Assembly (NCBI GenBank): GCA_016179685.1
Contig: JACPCR010000079.1
Span: forward strand, 1 to 64,000
Direction: 5' to 3'
Length of the DNA stretch: 64,000 nt
DNA from: Planctomycetota bacterium
GTDB lineage: Bacteria > Planctomycetota > PUPC01 > JACPCR01
In this document: piece by piece, positions 27,401 through 35,928 of the stretch
Layout: every line of letters begins with the position of its first letter
Position numbering within the stretch: position 1 is the first letter of the stretch
The notes under the pieces: model-generated
The model's input: the letters and a program-made list of their open reading frames with translations, nothing else
The model's database searches: none
Told to the model about the DNA's origin: nothing
Position numbers and translations under genes: made by a program

Positions 27401-27486
27401 CGGGGCAGGGGCAGAGAGACCATGCCGATGTTGGACGGCTCGGAGTCCGTGCGCTCAAGAACGAGATTTTCGTAAGGTTCTTTCAA
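24448..27486 (-). CDS. Large protein with C-terminal transglutaminase-like domain
   Basis: A 1012-residue protein. The C-terminal 170 residues contain a transglutaminase/protease-like core with a complete Cys-His-Asp triad: GRGWCNEQVRVFIAL (Cys near 868), CGHTAAEVFLDGRWAF (His near 900) and FVDVTF (Asp near 914). The N-terminal 300 residues look like a beta domain. The middle is an alpha-helical, tryptophan-rich region (WAWFRSNWPRSTIGRDSFELG, WCKPNHWMWAIMALRIYPEIA) like the alpha/alpha toroids of polysaccharide lyases and hydrolases. The start is TTG at 27486, because AAGGAG lies 6-7 nt upstream; the open frame extends another 59 codons through repeat DNA. It is the last gene of the heparinase/DUF4838 cluster. 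Whether the triad is hydrolytic or structural is unknown. Confidence 0.72.
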   Translation of the reverse strand: MKEPYENLVLERTDSEPSNIGMVSLPLPREVPGLRLDHPVSGSVPVGWWKRHEQPRRVIATLVGQSEIPQCLGLTTAPDTAESRPGPWEVRLRPTLVREAYKAHSYTEIEQLRGVPASECATAQAELLLTFGGRTLVMQAGATGPRGGPYFWENVQIDPLWRHRAAEGYRVGGVIYNEDTYLWADFSLVLFCNGVADLRAHFVNTKLHIRGYDFQGLPMVRFAGDAVTPRQAVVPDDGRLLSFGGMHLHLRDSDILFSREFPGRIEPATNGVAWYPVARTFNPQLEHAPHQEWAAGFARTFRCQFSLSDAAPRVARYRLPAWWYALCQEPWPSGYLPVRGAYARLGELLTDHVRKGLVRGRFDGGSGQWANDGDGGVGMMQNFYATGRPEIFEDALAHGYYWADLAVDHTDFSVHQWVGGWGWKTCAYSKFRDVLYAYLETGDPYLLDTAEMAAESYWAWFRSNWPRSTIGRDSFELGAWALLWRFLRTEHARERTLELARMCRTVLESRGSIGGQIGAGPHPGYLSSLYMTGVAMLSLLDAAEAAAEDGGGPALGAILEGLRLLDRQFMRDDREMFPSNYGETRQTWCKPNHWMWAIMALRIYPEIARLQGDEDSLTRAGLRRALETETPASEQWAVSGRYVMYYVNPLYADALLLGARFEGGGIELSPLAEPRYWPVRQCVSTPFGPLAIATDLQDGAITLRFEASNEFPVRVRLGQEVIETTSRRTCTVSFVKAGPASRLWNGPVDLRAFTARGFPGRWDQELAKTPVAGLDREQCQAAVRLCPETEEILYGPCFSPTRVRYRAGTRPGLERIAAGFTGTTVRERVLSAMRWVARHVDHPHYTGPLAPDRALTEEQLIESGRGWCNEQVRVFIALCEVMDVPARICFLFHANSVCGHTAAEVFLDGRWAFVDVTFQVRVELPGGRWAEARELSGPQRRLAHQAYRPALEEYECRVLRFVDDCPGWGKRDRPRADRGGDLLATLGICNYLIRGVEAVPGGGSSRQFWSRA

Positions 27487-27827
27487 GAGAATCTCCTTGG
27501 ACAAGCTGAAAATGGATCGAGATGAAGGACCGGGAGGGGGGAAAAACCGGCCCAGAAGGGCGCAAAGGTTCGCAGAAATTGCCTGCAAGTGCAAACCGCT
27601 GGTCCAGGGGATCTGCAGTTCAGACGTAAGCGGGGGTCGCGGTGCGGGCCTGTCTGCCGCCACGCGGCGCAGACAGGAAGCTCTCCCGTGTCTCTCAATC
27701 GACCGATTGCCCAGCGCCGCGCTGGCATGCCCGCCCCGCGACCCCCGCTTACGTCTGAATCACAACCAGGGGGTGACCAGCGTGCGAGTGGACGAGTTCG
27801 CATGTGCACTCTCACTTGCGAACTCGT
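27487..27827. repeat. Gap holding a 24-bp perfect inverted repeat
   Basis: Arms 27619-27642 and 27736-27759 are exact 24-bp complements (TTCAGACGTAAGCGGGGGTCGCGG on the left). The 93-nt spacer contains a second hairpin near 27649-27678 (CCTGTCTGC ... GCAGACAGG). The family hairpin at 27786-27833 follows. No gene is supported here. A transcript running from the DUF4838 gene into the transglutaminase gene would cross all of these structures. Confidence 0.85.
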
Positions 27828-27833
27828 CTACTC
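27786..27833. repeat. Stop-codon hairpin after the DUF4838 gene
   Basis: Arms 27786-27802 and 27817-27833 pair over 17 bp with one wobble-type mismatch. The apex TGTGC-ACTC-TCACT is a diverged form of the shared 14-nt apex. The TAG stop codon of the minus-strand gene (27828-27830) lies inside the arm. Confidence 0.8.
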
Positions 27834-30242
27834 GGCTTGTGAGTCACGCTGGACTGACCTGGCCTTCCTCAGGGTGTTGATCCACGCCTCAACCTCGCTG
27901 TAAAAGTAAGGTCTCAGCATGGTAGGCCAGTAGGGGTCGCTCTCGGGATACTTCTGCTTCAGTTCGTTTACCCATGCCTGGAGATGATCGAGGATTTCTT
28001 GGGCCTCCGAGGGCTCCTGGGAAACCCGTTTCCAGAGCCGTTGTCGCGAGAGGAGGTCATAGTGCCGCCGGCCGAATTCGAAGCCGTCGCGGTGGAATGC
28101 AATCCGGTCCCGGAAGCGCTTCAGGTCGGCCGGGAGGCTCTGCACGAGGGTTTCGGCCTCGCGAAGGCAGGCTTCAAGCTCGGACCAAAACTCTGGCCTG
28201 GCGGCGACGCGGCTCTCCGTCCGTGAGCCGGGCCGCTCGAGGGCATAGTGCCGCTCGGCAGCCAGCCAGAACCGGCGCATGGGCTCGGCCGCGGGGCCAT
28301 AGAACTTTGTGAAGAATTCCTCGAGAAGGAGGTCGACGTCCGCGTCAGCGTCCCAGGCGAGCCGGGAACAGATGTAGAGGTTCAATCCCTGCATGGAAAA
28401 GTTCGACTCGGCTTCGATCACGAGGAACGTGCCGCCGAGGTCGCGAAAGACAGGAATATCCTCCCGCATCTTGTGGAGAACTCCATAGGGCCCGAAGAAG
28501 TAGTAATGGCCATAATAATCATAGTAACCAAGCTGCTTCAGAATGGCCGCCCAGCCCTTGACCAGACGAAAAAACTCGCGGTTCTTCGGCGACGTGGGAT
28601 CGTTCCATGGCCTGCTGTGGTCGTAGCGCGGCGGGAAGTCGCAGATGATCCCCGCGTGGTGATCGTGCGGGCGCGTGCGAATGGGCAGTTCCATCTGATA
28701 ACCGTAGATCAGGATGCCCAGGTACCTCTGCCGGTTGCCCTCGGCGAGACGCCGATGGACCTGCTCGGAGAAGAACAGGAGGCGGTCGGACACCTCCTTC
28801 CCATCGAGTTTCACGAGCCCGCACGATCGATCGAGCTCGAGGCAGCGATCGCACAGGCACATCGGGGCATAGTCGTTCGGGTCCAACGACGCCACGATGG
28901 CATCGGGATTGGCCGAAAGCTGGGCATCGACCTTGCGGGCCACGACGTCGATGACCTGCGGATTCGTCGGACAGAAATTCGTGGAGGTCCAGCCCTCATC
29001 CTTCTTGAGGATACGGCCGCTGCGGTCCCGGGCGTAAAACTCGGGGAATTTTTCATAGGGGAACTCGCCCGGGTTGATGTAGTTGACCCAGGAATGCCCG
29101 AAGTTCATGCGGCCCCGATTCACGAGGGACCGTGTGCGCCGATCCCACAAAGGCGCGGCCCCGAAGCTCATGCCGGTGACGGAAAACCAGGTCGAGCCGC
29201 GGGCCTCGTTCAGCACCGGAAGCCGCACCGTACGGTCCGGCGGAATACAAATCTCCTCCCCGAGCGCGGCGGGGAGAAACCAGTGGCAGTCCAGATGGTC
29301 GGTAAGAAGGGTATAGATGCCCTGGCGAAGACCGTCCCTCGTGGCCGACTCGATAAGGACATTCGAACGCGGGTCCGTGGTCAGCAGGAAGCCGTCATGG
29401 GGAGGCAAGGAGGCCTTTCGGGCGGGCTCGAGATGAATCCAGACGGCGCGGGCCTTCTCGCTTGGAATACCCGAGACGACGGGGAGGACGGCGCCGCTCT
29501 GAACCTGGATGGCCCGTTGAAGGTCTTCGATGGCCTGAACCAAATCACGCTCGGGCGGTCCGAGGGACGCGTCCGATTTCCACGCCATCATCGGGTCGCC
29601 CGCTGCTGCCCCCATCGGAACGGGGAGCGCGTCCACAGCGAGGACGTAACGCGTGCGGCCCTTCGAGGCCAGTGCGATCGCCGGGCGGGCACGCCGTGCC
29701 GCGGCCTCCCGGACGAGGCGCGCAACGCTTTCACGGGTCCGCGGGGCATACGTGGCGACAACTTCCCCGGCTGCGGTGATGGGTTCAGCCCCCGGAATGA
29801 CGGGCGTGCCGCCGTCGGAACCCTGCACAGCGATGAAGAGATCCCGATTCTCCAGCCCGGCAAGCGTGAGCCTCCCCGTAAGGATTTCGCGTTTCAGGTC
29901 GGCCGGCGGCCGAAATTCGAATTCCCAGCGGGCCTCAGACCCTGGGCCTATGGAGGCCTCGAAGTGGCCGCCTCGAAAGCCCGCACCGGGTCGGGCATCG
30001 AGTGAAGCGACGGCCTGGATGGGCTGGCCGCCTTCGTTGAGCAAGCGCATGGTGGCGATCACGCGCGAGGCGTCGGCCGCGTCCGGCGTGCTGGTCGTAT
30101 AGACCTTGAAATGCCGGTAGGGGAATCCCTGCGAAGGGGTCCTCTTGTCCCAGGTGTGAGGACGCGTCAGGCAGCCGGTAGCGACGACGAGCGCTGCAAG
30201 GAGTGCGGACGGACAGAGTGAAAGTCGCTTGGCCGTGCTCAT
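27828..30242 (-). CDS. DUF4838 domain lipoprotein
   Basis: An 804-residue exported protein. The first 30 residues form a lipoprotein signal ending in VATGC, so it should be lipid-anchored. Residues about 40-180 are a beta-rich region. A segment resembling the GH67 N-terminal domain follows, including the phrase IYTLLTDHLDCHWFLP. The DUF4838 barrel spans about 330-650, with NFGHSWVNYINP, SLDPNDYAPMCLCDRCLELD and the long acidic segment before AESNFSMQGLNLYI. DUF4838 proteins resemble alpha-glucuronidase-type glycosidases, but activity is unproven. The ATG at 30242 is chosen for the lipobox and a GGGAGG Shine-Dalgarno about 9 nt upstream. It sits between the broken heparinase and the transglutaminase protein, 5 bp from the former. 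Confidence 0.8.
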   Translation of the reverse strand: MSTAKRLSLCPSALLAALVVATGCLTRPHTWDKRTPSQGFPYRHFKVYTTSTPDAADASRVIATMRLLNEGGQPIQAVASLDARPGAGFRGGHFEASIGPGSEARWEFEFRPPADLKREILTGRLTLAGLENRDLFIAVQGSDGGTPVIPGAEPITAAGEVVATYAPRTRESVARLVREAAARRARPAIALASKGRTRYVLAVDALPVPMGAAAGDPMMAWKSDASLGPPERDLVQAIEDLQRAIQVQSGAVLPVVSGIPSEKARAVWIHLEPARKASLPPHDGFLLTTDPRSNVLIESATRDGLRQGIYTLLTDHLDCHWFLPAALGEEICIPPDRTVRLPVLNEARGSTWFSVTGMSFGAAPLWDRRTRSLVNRGRMNFGHSWVNYINPGEFPYEKFPEFYARDRSGRILKKDEGWTSTNFCPTNPQVIDVVARKVDAQLSANPDAIVASLDPNDYAPMCLCDRCLELDRSCGLVKLDGKEVSDRLLFFSEQVHRRLAEGNRQRYLGILIYGYQMELPIRTRPHDHHAGIICDFPPRYDHSRPWNDPTSPKNREFFRLVKGWAAILKQLGYYDYYGHYYFFGPYGVLHKMREDIPVFRDLGGTFLVIEAESNFSMQGLNLYICSRLAWDADADVDLLLEEFFTKFYGPAAEPMRRFWLAAERHYALERPGSRTESRVAARPEFWSELEACLREAETLVQSLPADLKRFRDRIAFHRDGFEFGRRHYDLLSRQRLWKRVSQEPSEAQEILDHLQAWVNELKQKYPESDPYWPTMLRPYFYSEVEAWINTLRKARSVQRDSQAE

Positions 30243-30247
30243 GATTC

Positions 30248-31728
30248 CTACCCTCCCGGAATTCCAAGCGGAGTAAGGGCCACCGACCAAGCGCGACCCG
30301 TGCCGAGGTCTTCCGCTCGGAATAGATTCCCGGATACGGAAACGGAAACCGACAAATTCTTCGAACGGATGGACCACCGCCCAGCGACTTCTTCCCACGG
30401 CGCTTCAGGCTCTGCGGTCCCCTGGACAGCGAAAAGCGTCAGCACACGGCACGAAACACCTGACAGAAGCGCTTCGATGTAACTCTCGTGACGGTCCTCA
30501 AACTTGTCGCCCAGTCGCCCCCGATCATACGGAGGCCGGTATGCGTGCTGTCCGCGCCGGAAGCGGACGGATTCACCGCCGAGGGAGACCACTCGTCCGA
30601 CAAGCCTGGCCGTCTGACTCCCGACCACAAACTGGCCCAAAACGTCCGGCTCGGCCCTGTCCGCCGTATGCCAACGCAGGGAGATTTCCTCAGCCTTCTC
30701 CAGCTTGGCCTCGTCCAAGACGGCGACGATGCCCGGCGTGAGATGCATGACGCTGCGGCGCACCGTCCTGACCGCGTCGTAGCACCCCGTGAGATCGATC
30801 ACCCAGAAGCCCCCTTTCTGGTCGTCGAACTCCGCGGCCACGATCTTTGCCCGGCGATCCTCTCCGGTCGCCATTTCCCGCCCCCCAGCATCAACACGTT
30901 GTGTCCGAAAACACCAGCGTTGTAGTAGCGGTAAGCCGAAAAATAAACAACGGGTGACAAGGTGGCGCTGGCATAGCCTACGTTTTCGTTGAACTCGCCT
31001 TCGGGCCCGTAAACGCTCAAGTAATCGCGCATCCGGCCCAAGGAGAGGTTGATGAGTCGCTCCGAGTCCGGATGGTCCTCCCCAAGAGCCATCCCGGCGA
31101 TGCCCAAACCACCGACTACGCAGGTCTGCCAGTTGGTCTTCTGATCCAACCACCAGGCCTTTTCTTCGACGGATTTCAGGTATCGCCGTACGCCGCAGCG
31201 GTCCAAGCCCTCAAGAATCCAGCAGCGCTGGGATTCGGCCAGCAGGGGACAGAGCCAGTCATAAGCGAGTGCGATCGCCTCGGAGAGCTGGCCGGTCCGC
31301 AAGTCGGCGGCAACCCAGGAATGGGACTTGTCTCGCCACTCCGGCCAGCGTGTCTCGTCAAACAGAGATTCCATCTGCTCAAGCGCAGCGTCTCTCCATC
31401 GGGCGTGCCCGGTGAGAAGAGCGGCCAATGCCGCATCAACAATACGTTCTCCAGCGGCCGCAACCACGGTGTAGTCGCGATTGCCGTGCCGGGCCTGATC
31501 CGGGTCCCGCCCGGGAAATACGGAGGAAGGAACATAGGGTGGGCGGCGCGATTCCGTCTCTACCTTCTCGAGCAACTCCGCTGAAAGCCTCTGGAGATGG
31601 CCAGTCTGGAGTGACTCCTTCACTTCCGCCAGGCACCTGAGGCCATCGATCTTGTCCGCTGTCACCAGGATACGGGGTCGCATACGATTCGGTCCGCAAC
31701 CAAAGAATTCGGCAATTCCGGACTCCAT
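30248..31728 (-). pseudogene. Heparinase II/III family gene, frameshifted and internally shortened
   Basis: Two frames together describe a heparinase II/III-like lyase. The 5' part (31728 to about 30885) encodes the alpha toroid, with EWRDKSHSWVAADLRTGQLSE, WQTCVVGGLGIAGMALGE and NENVGYASATLS. The 3' part, in another frame, encodes the beta-sandwich: AKIVAAEFD, WVIDLTGCYDAVRTVRRSVMHL and DEAKLEKAEEISLRWH. The frames join in the phrase FGHNVLMLGG around a C6/G6 run at 30881-30886. About 150-200 residues normally found between the toroid and that asparagine motif are missing, so the gene lost coding sequence as well as frame. The intact paralogue lies directly upstream at 31801-35025. A sequencing error could explain the frameshift but not the deletion. 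Confidence 0.72.
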
Positions 31729-31800
31729 ACCATCGGTGCCATCTACCTCACGGTCATCACTTGGGTGGCAGGAGCTTCAGTCCCTCGCCGGAATTCCTGG

Positions 31801-34800
31801 CTAGAGCGCGGCCCCGGGAAGCGCTGGGGGGTCCCCGTGCGGCGTGCTGCTGAGCACCACTGCATCCCGGCGAATGCCGTAAAGCCCAGGCGAAGGCGCA
31901 CGTAGGATTTCACCCTCGCCCTCAAGCCTCAAGAAGGTGCCCTCGAAGAGCGCAGCGCCGGCCAGGATGCCGCCGCGCCTTCGGATGACCATGGCCCGGG
32001 CGTCCGAATCCACGCCCGGTAAAAGCTCCGCCCCGCTCTCCCGCCGCCAGAACACCTCCTCGTGCGCGTCACCGACCGATACCCGCGCCGCCAGCCACCC
32101 GGGCAACCTCAGCACCTCCACCCGCGGAAGAATGTCTTCGAGCCGCTGCGGGATGAGCAAGGTGAGAAAGGTGCACGCGGGCACGGGCTGGGCCGTGCTC
32201 CGAATCAGCCGGTACGACGGAATCTCTGGCCAGTGCGTGCCCCACAGCTTCCGCTCGTGGCCGAGCGGCCGCGTCGCCAGCGAATAGATCACCAGGCGGT
32301 TCGTGCCGGCCGTCGAAATAAAAGTGTCGCCCTCCGCCTCGATGGGCCCTAGACAGGTGAAATTCAGTTCCGTGCTCTCCGGCTTGTGAGCTTCCACGTC
32401 GTCGATGAGCACGAAAAGGCCGGGCCGAAGGAAAAGAACGTGGCGGCGATAGCGCCTCGCCTCCGGATAGACCGCGCCCGCATCGGCCACCACCCAGTCG
32501 ATGCCGCCGGCCAGGCCCGGACAACGGTCCCCCGAGGTCGAGAGGAAACCGGCGATGGCGGTCTCATAGACCCTCCGGCCGGCGGACTGGCTGCGCTGCG
32601 AAAAGGTCAGCGTGTTGTGACAGAACGTCTCGGCATACTGCCTCGACGAGGGGTCCGAGTAGCCGATCATGCCGGGGTCCAGGAGGAGCTGTTCTCCATT
32701 GAACTCCAGCACCACGCTGGCGCGATCGTTGTGACCGTGGCCGGTCCATTGGCGCACGTTGGTGATCGCCATCAACGTCTCGCCCGGCCGCCAGCCCGTG
32801 CGCAGGAACGCCGTCGGCTGATCCCAGAAGACCTTTGCCGGCGGCAATTGCGGCTCGGCCGCCCGGATGCCGTCCCCAAGGAACAGCAGAGACGGGAGAT
32901 TCGAGGGAGGGTTCGCCGCATATTTCTCTTCCCAGAAATACTGGGCTGCCGAGTCCCCCAAGTGCTGGGCGAGGAAGGCGAGGACCTCGCCGGAAATCCA
33001 GCCGCCCGTGCTTCCGTCGCTGAGGCCGATGAACGACGGATCGTGCCGCGCCCAGGTGGAACGGCAGTGCATCGCATATTCGAGGACCCGCGGCAGTCCC
33101 TGGGGAACCACGTCCGATACAGCCTTGCGTCTGCACGCGGCAATGGCTGGCAGCGCCTCGACGAACTCGGACACGGTACCCATGCCGTATCCGGGGCCCT
33201 CCCCGCAGACGCCTTCAGCGCTCCACGGGCGCTCCCCGAACTCGCGGAGAAACTCGAGGGACCAGCCATGGATGCCCCGGAAGACCTCATCCCGATCCTG
33301 GAGAAACGCCGTCATCATCATCAGCGGAAGGGCGAAAAGCACCCCCTGGTTCATGGAGAGGTAGAATTCACGGTTGTGGCTCAGCGTGTCGTAGAGCCGG
33401 TAGACGCCGTGGTCGATGAAGGCCTGCTCGACCTCCGCCCTCTCCTCCGGCCCGAAGGCGTGGTAGAGCATGTCATAGGACGAGGCCACCCCGAAGGCGA
33501 CGTCCGCCACCTTGAAAGGATGATTCATGTACCCGGAAAATCCCAGGGGATACCAGCCCGTGAAGCTGTCCCAGTAGGGCAGAATCTCGCCGATCTCCGG
33601 CCGATCCACCGAGCCGCCATGGTCTCCGCGCCAATCATCGCTGCGGGCGGCCCGCAGAATCCAGCGCCGCGCAGCCACCGCATACTTCTCCTCGCCTGTG
33701 ATCAGATGGGTGATCGCCGTCACCGGCCCGAAGATCCGCATCCCGGCCCCGCGAAGTCCCTTGGGCAGTCCGATGCCACCCCCGTAGGGCGATCCGTAGT
33801 AGTTCCGGTCCACCAGATCCGTCTCAAGTGCGTCGTCCGCTGCCGCCTGGATGCCCTCGAAAATGCGTCGAGCGGGACCCCTCAGCGCCCGTTCCCGCAG
33901 GGCCGGAAGACCCTCCCGTCGAACGGAAAAACCCCACGGCAGGCCCTCCTCCAGGGGGTCTCCCACCGGCGTCGTCGATTCCGGGCATTCTTCGAACGCA
34001 ACCTGCGGAACCTCCCGCAGCATCGTCTCGAGCCGCGCCGGGGTCGGTCGATGCGATGGAAAGAGCTTGACCCGAACGAGTTTTCTGGGGGTCCGATCCA
34101 ACGTGCTTGGGCGGCGCAGGAGGACCCAAAAGAATCCCATGCCGATCTCTCGACCGTCCGCGGTTCGATTCGGCACCTCGGCGAGGGTGACGCGGACCGC
34201 GTCGAGCCGTCGGGCCCCACCGAGCGGGACACCAAAGGTGAGCCAGCCATCGATCTTGCCGGCGCTCGGCGCCGAAGCCTCTTGTAAAAGCGGCACGCCC
34301 CGGCCTCCATCCACGAGCGCGGTCACCGTCAGAAGAGCATCCTTGTCCCATGCCATCTTGGCCAGCATCTGCTCGTCGCCCGCCAGGTCGATGCCCCACC
34401 TGCGCTCCAATGTCAGCTTGCCCGGGTCGTTTCCCTGCGGGTAGCCGAACTGTAACCATGGCCATGGCTTCCGCTTGTAGGGCGGGCCCGTGAAGCCATG
34501 AGATTCCCGTTCCTGCACCGCCCAGTGGTCCGCGCCGGTCGCCAGCCAGTGCCAGCCCATTTCGAGTATGTGATCGCTTTCATTGACCTGCCAGGAAGGG
34601 GCGGCGCGGCTCACCGAAACGTGGCCCACGCCCAGCCGCGTGGGCCACCAGCCGCGCTCCTCGCACCGCAGCTCCAGGGCGCTGACGTTCCCCCACCGCT
34701 CTTCCGGACCCCGCGGGTCGAAATGCGCCAGCCAGAGCTGCATATCGTTCTCGCCCACCCAGTCCGCGGCAAAGACCACCCGGCCAAGCCGTTCGCCCCT

Positions 34801-35025
34801 CGCCCCCAACGCATCCAGAGCCACGCGCGCACCCGTGCGGCGCGGACACGTCAGGCGCAGCCGCAGGGTGGTCCATTCCCGCCAATCCGCGCCGCGGGTC
34901 TCCAGCCGGACCGGCCCGGACTCCACGTCCCAGAATACGAGCCCGCTCGAAGCGTCCCAAGTCCCGCCTTCCCAACGGTCCCCAATCCAGATGAATGGCG
35001 AGCACTTCGAAGAGGCCACGTTCAC
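31801..35025 (-). CDS. Heparinase II/III family polysaccharide lyase-like protein
   Basis: A 1074-residue protein, longer than the usual 600-750 because of an N-terminal beta region of about 320 residues. The alpha-toroid runs from about 370 to 690 and includes SHNREFYLSMNQGVLFALP and WSAEGVCGEGPGYGMGT. The C-terminal beta-sandwich begins with the family signature ITNVRQWTGHGHNDRASVVLEFNG, whose histidines match the Zn/catalytic region. It continues with LLLDPGM and ETFCHNTLTF. No convincing signal peptide is seen at the GTG start (35025), so the true start or an export route is open. It heads a minus-strand cluster with a broken paralogue, a DUF4838 lipoprotein and the transglutaminase protein. 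I infer uronate-containing polysaccharide breakdown; the specific glycan is unknown. Confidence 0.83.
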   Translation of the reverse strand: MNVASSKCSPFIWIGDRWEGGTWDASSGLVFWDVESGPVRLETRGADWREWTTLRLRLTCPRRTGARVALDALGARGERLGRVVFAADWVGENDMQLWLAHFDPRGPEERWGNVSALELRCEERGWWPTRLGVGHVSVSRAAPSWQVNESDHILEMGWHWLATGADHWAVQERESHGFTGPPYKRKPWPWLQFGYPQGNDPGKLTLERRWGIDLAGDEQMLAKMAWDKDALLTVTALVDGGRGVPLLQEASAPSAGKIDGWLTFGVPLGGARRLDAVRVTLAEVPNRTADGREIGMGFFWVLLRRPSTLDRTPRKLVRVKLFPSHRPTPARLETMLREVPQVAFEECPESTTPVGDPLEEGLPWGFSVRREGLPALRERALRGPARRIFEGIQAAADDALETDLVDRNYYGSPYGGGIGLPKGLRGAGMRIFGPVTAITHLITGEEKYAVAARRWILRAARSDDWRGDHGGSVDRPEIGEILPYWDSFTGWYPLGFSGYMNHPFKVADVAFGVASSYDMLYHAFGPEERAEVEQAFIDHGVYRLYDTLSHNREFYLSMNQGVLFALPLMMMTAFLQDRDEVFRGIHGWSLEFLREFGERPWSAEGVCGEGPGYGMGTVSEFVEALPAIAACRRKAVSDVVPQGLPRVLEYAMHCRSTWARHDPSFIGLSDGSTGGWISGEVLAFLAQHLGDSAAQYFWEEKYAANPPSNLPSLLFLGDGIRAAEPQLPPAKVFWDQPTAFLRTGWRPGETLMAITNVRQWTGHGHNDRASVVLEFNGEQLLLDPGMIGYSDPSSRQYAETFCHNTLTFSQRSQSAGRRVYETAIAGFLSTSGDRCPGLAGGIDWVVADAGAVYPEARRYRRHVLFLRPGLFVLIDDVEAHKPESTELNFTCLGPIEAEGDTFISTAGTNRLVIYSLATRPLGHERKLWGTHWPEIPSYRLIRSTAQPVPACTFLTLLIPQRLEDILPRVEVLRLPGWLAARVSVGDAHEEVFWRRESGAELLPGVDSDARAMVIRRRGGILAGAALFEGTFLRLEGEGEILRAPSPGLYGIRRDAVVLSSTPHGDPPALPGAAL

Positions 35026-35222
35026 TTACCCTGCGCGTCGCGAGGCTTGAAATTCCCGGGAGATCATCCCCGGATGACGCAAAGATGCGCAACCGGCCCC
35101 ATCTTGTCCTCCATCTGCGCCCATCTGCGGACAAGAATCATGATACGAGCAGGCAAGAGACCTCGGCTTCTGCTGGCTGTTGACTACTCACTACGGGCTA
35201 CCTGCTGGGTACTCACTGCCTT
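35026..35222. other. Short gap with degenerate direct motifs
   Basis: Two kinds of intergenic filler are visible: degenerate CATCTGCG units near 35110-35130, and a CTACTCACTACGGG-type stretch near 35180-35220. No gene or terminator was recognised. Confidence 0.4.
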
Positions 35223-35723
35223 TCACCCGCCGGCTTGAGACGTCACCCCCGCAGTCCCCTCCATGGCCTTGCCAAATTCATCCGCCCTCTGCGATCCCAG
35301 CAGCACGCGGCGGCCGTTCGCCAGCTCGAACTGCACTCCCCGGCAGCCGCTCACCGTATAGGCCCAGCCGCAGCCCTTGCCCCCATACCGGAGGCCCCAG
35401 CCGCCGTATTCCCGGATGGGCCTGTATTCCCTCACGCACCAGTGCTTAAGGTCTTCAAAGGCCAGCCGGCGGAAGGCGAGATGAATGGGGGAAAACTGAT
35501 AATAGACGCCATCCGGACGTACTTCAGTCGTTAGTCTCAGGCTCAGCAAAAAGCCTGGCAAACCCATCCCGAATACGACCCAGGCCAGGACAAGGCCGAG
35601 ATTCGACATGGGGTTGGACCCGAAAGGTCTGCCCAGGCAAAGCTGGCTGATGGCCCCGAACCAGAACGGCACGACGGCGGCAAGGATCAACACCCAGAGC
35701 CAGAGTTGACGGAAATGCTGCAC
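35223..35723 (-). CDS. DUF6141-like membrane protein
   Basis: A 166-residue protein with two N-terminal transmembrane helices (about 7-27 and 41-62: LWLWVLILAAVVPFWFGAI and LGLVLAWVVFGMGLPGFLLS). A small beta domain of PH-like type follows, with the conserved stretch VRPDGVYYQFSPIHLAFRR, then KHWCVREYRPIREYGGWGLRYGGKG and FELANGRRVLLGSQRADEF. This pattern matches the family named DUF6141, whose function is unknown. The start is a GTG at 35723; no strong Shine-Dalgarno is visible. No obvious operon partner. Confidence 0.7.
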   Translation of the reverse strand: MQHFRQLWLWVLILAAVVPFWFGAISQLCLGRPFGSNPMSNLGLVLAWVVFGMGLPGFLLSLRLTTEVRPDGVYYQFSPIHLAFRRLAFEDLKHWCVREYRPIREYGGWGLRYGGKGCGWAYTVSGCRGVQFELANGRRVLLGSQRADEFGKAMEGTAGVTSQAGG

Positions 35724-35928
35724 TTCTCGAAAGCTTGGCGCTTGGCCACCAGCGCCCGAACTCTCGTCTGATACTCTGTCTCCGGGTTGCGGTCCTTCAA
35801 ATGGACGGTCGATGTTAGACGGCTCCTGGGAGGGTGACGCTCCTGCGGAGATGTATATCAGTCATGGGAGCGAAGGCGAGATCGACTACCGAGACGAGCG
35901 GCGGCTGCACGGCCTGTTCGGTGACGAG

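Noticed and set aside
25708..30005. Long plus-strand frames opposite the transglutaminase and DUF4838 genes (605 and 585 residues)
   Set aside because: No recognisable motif; the minus-strand genes have catalytic or family signatures and good starts.
32386..34287. 633-residue plus-strand frame
   Set aside because: Shadow of the heparinase II/III gene, which carries the family histidine signature.
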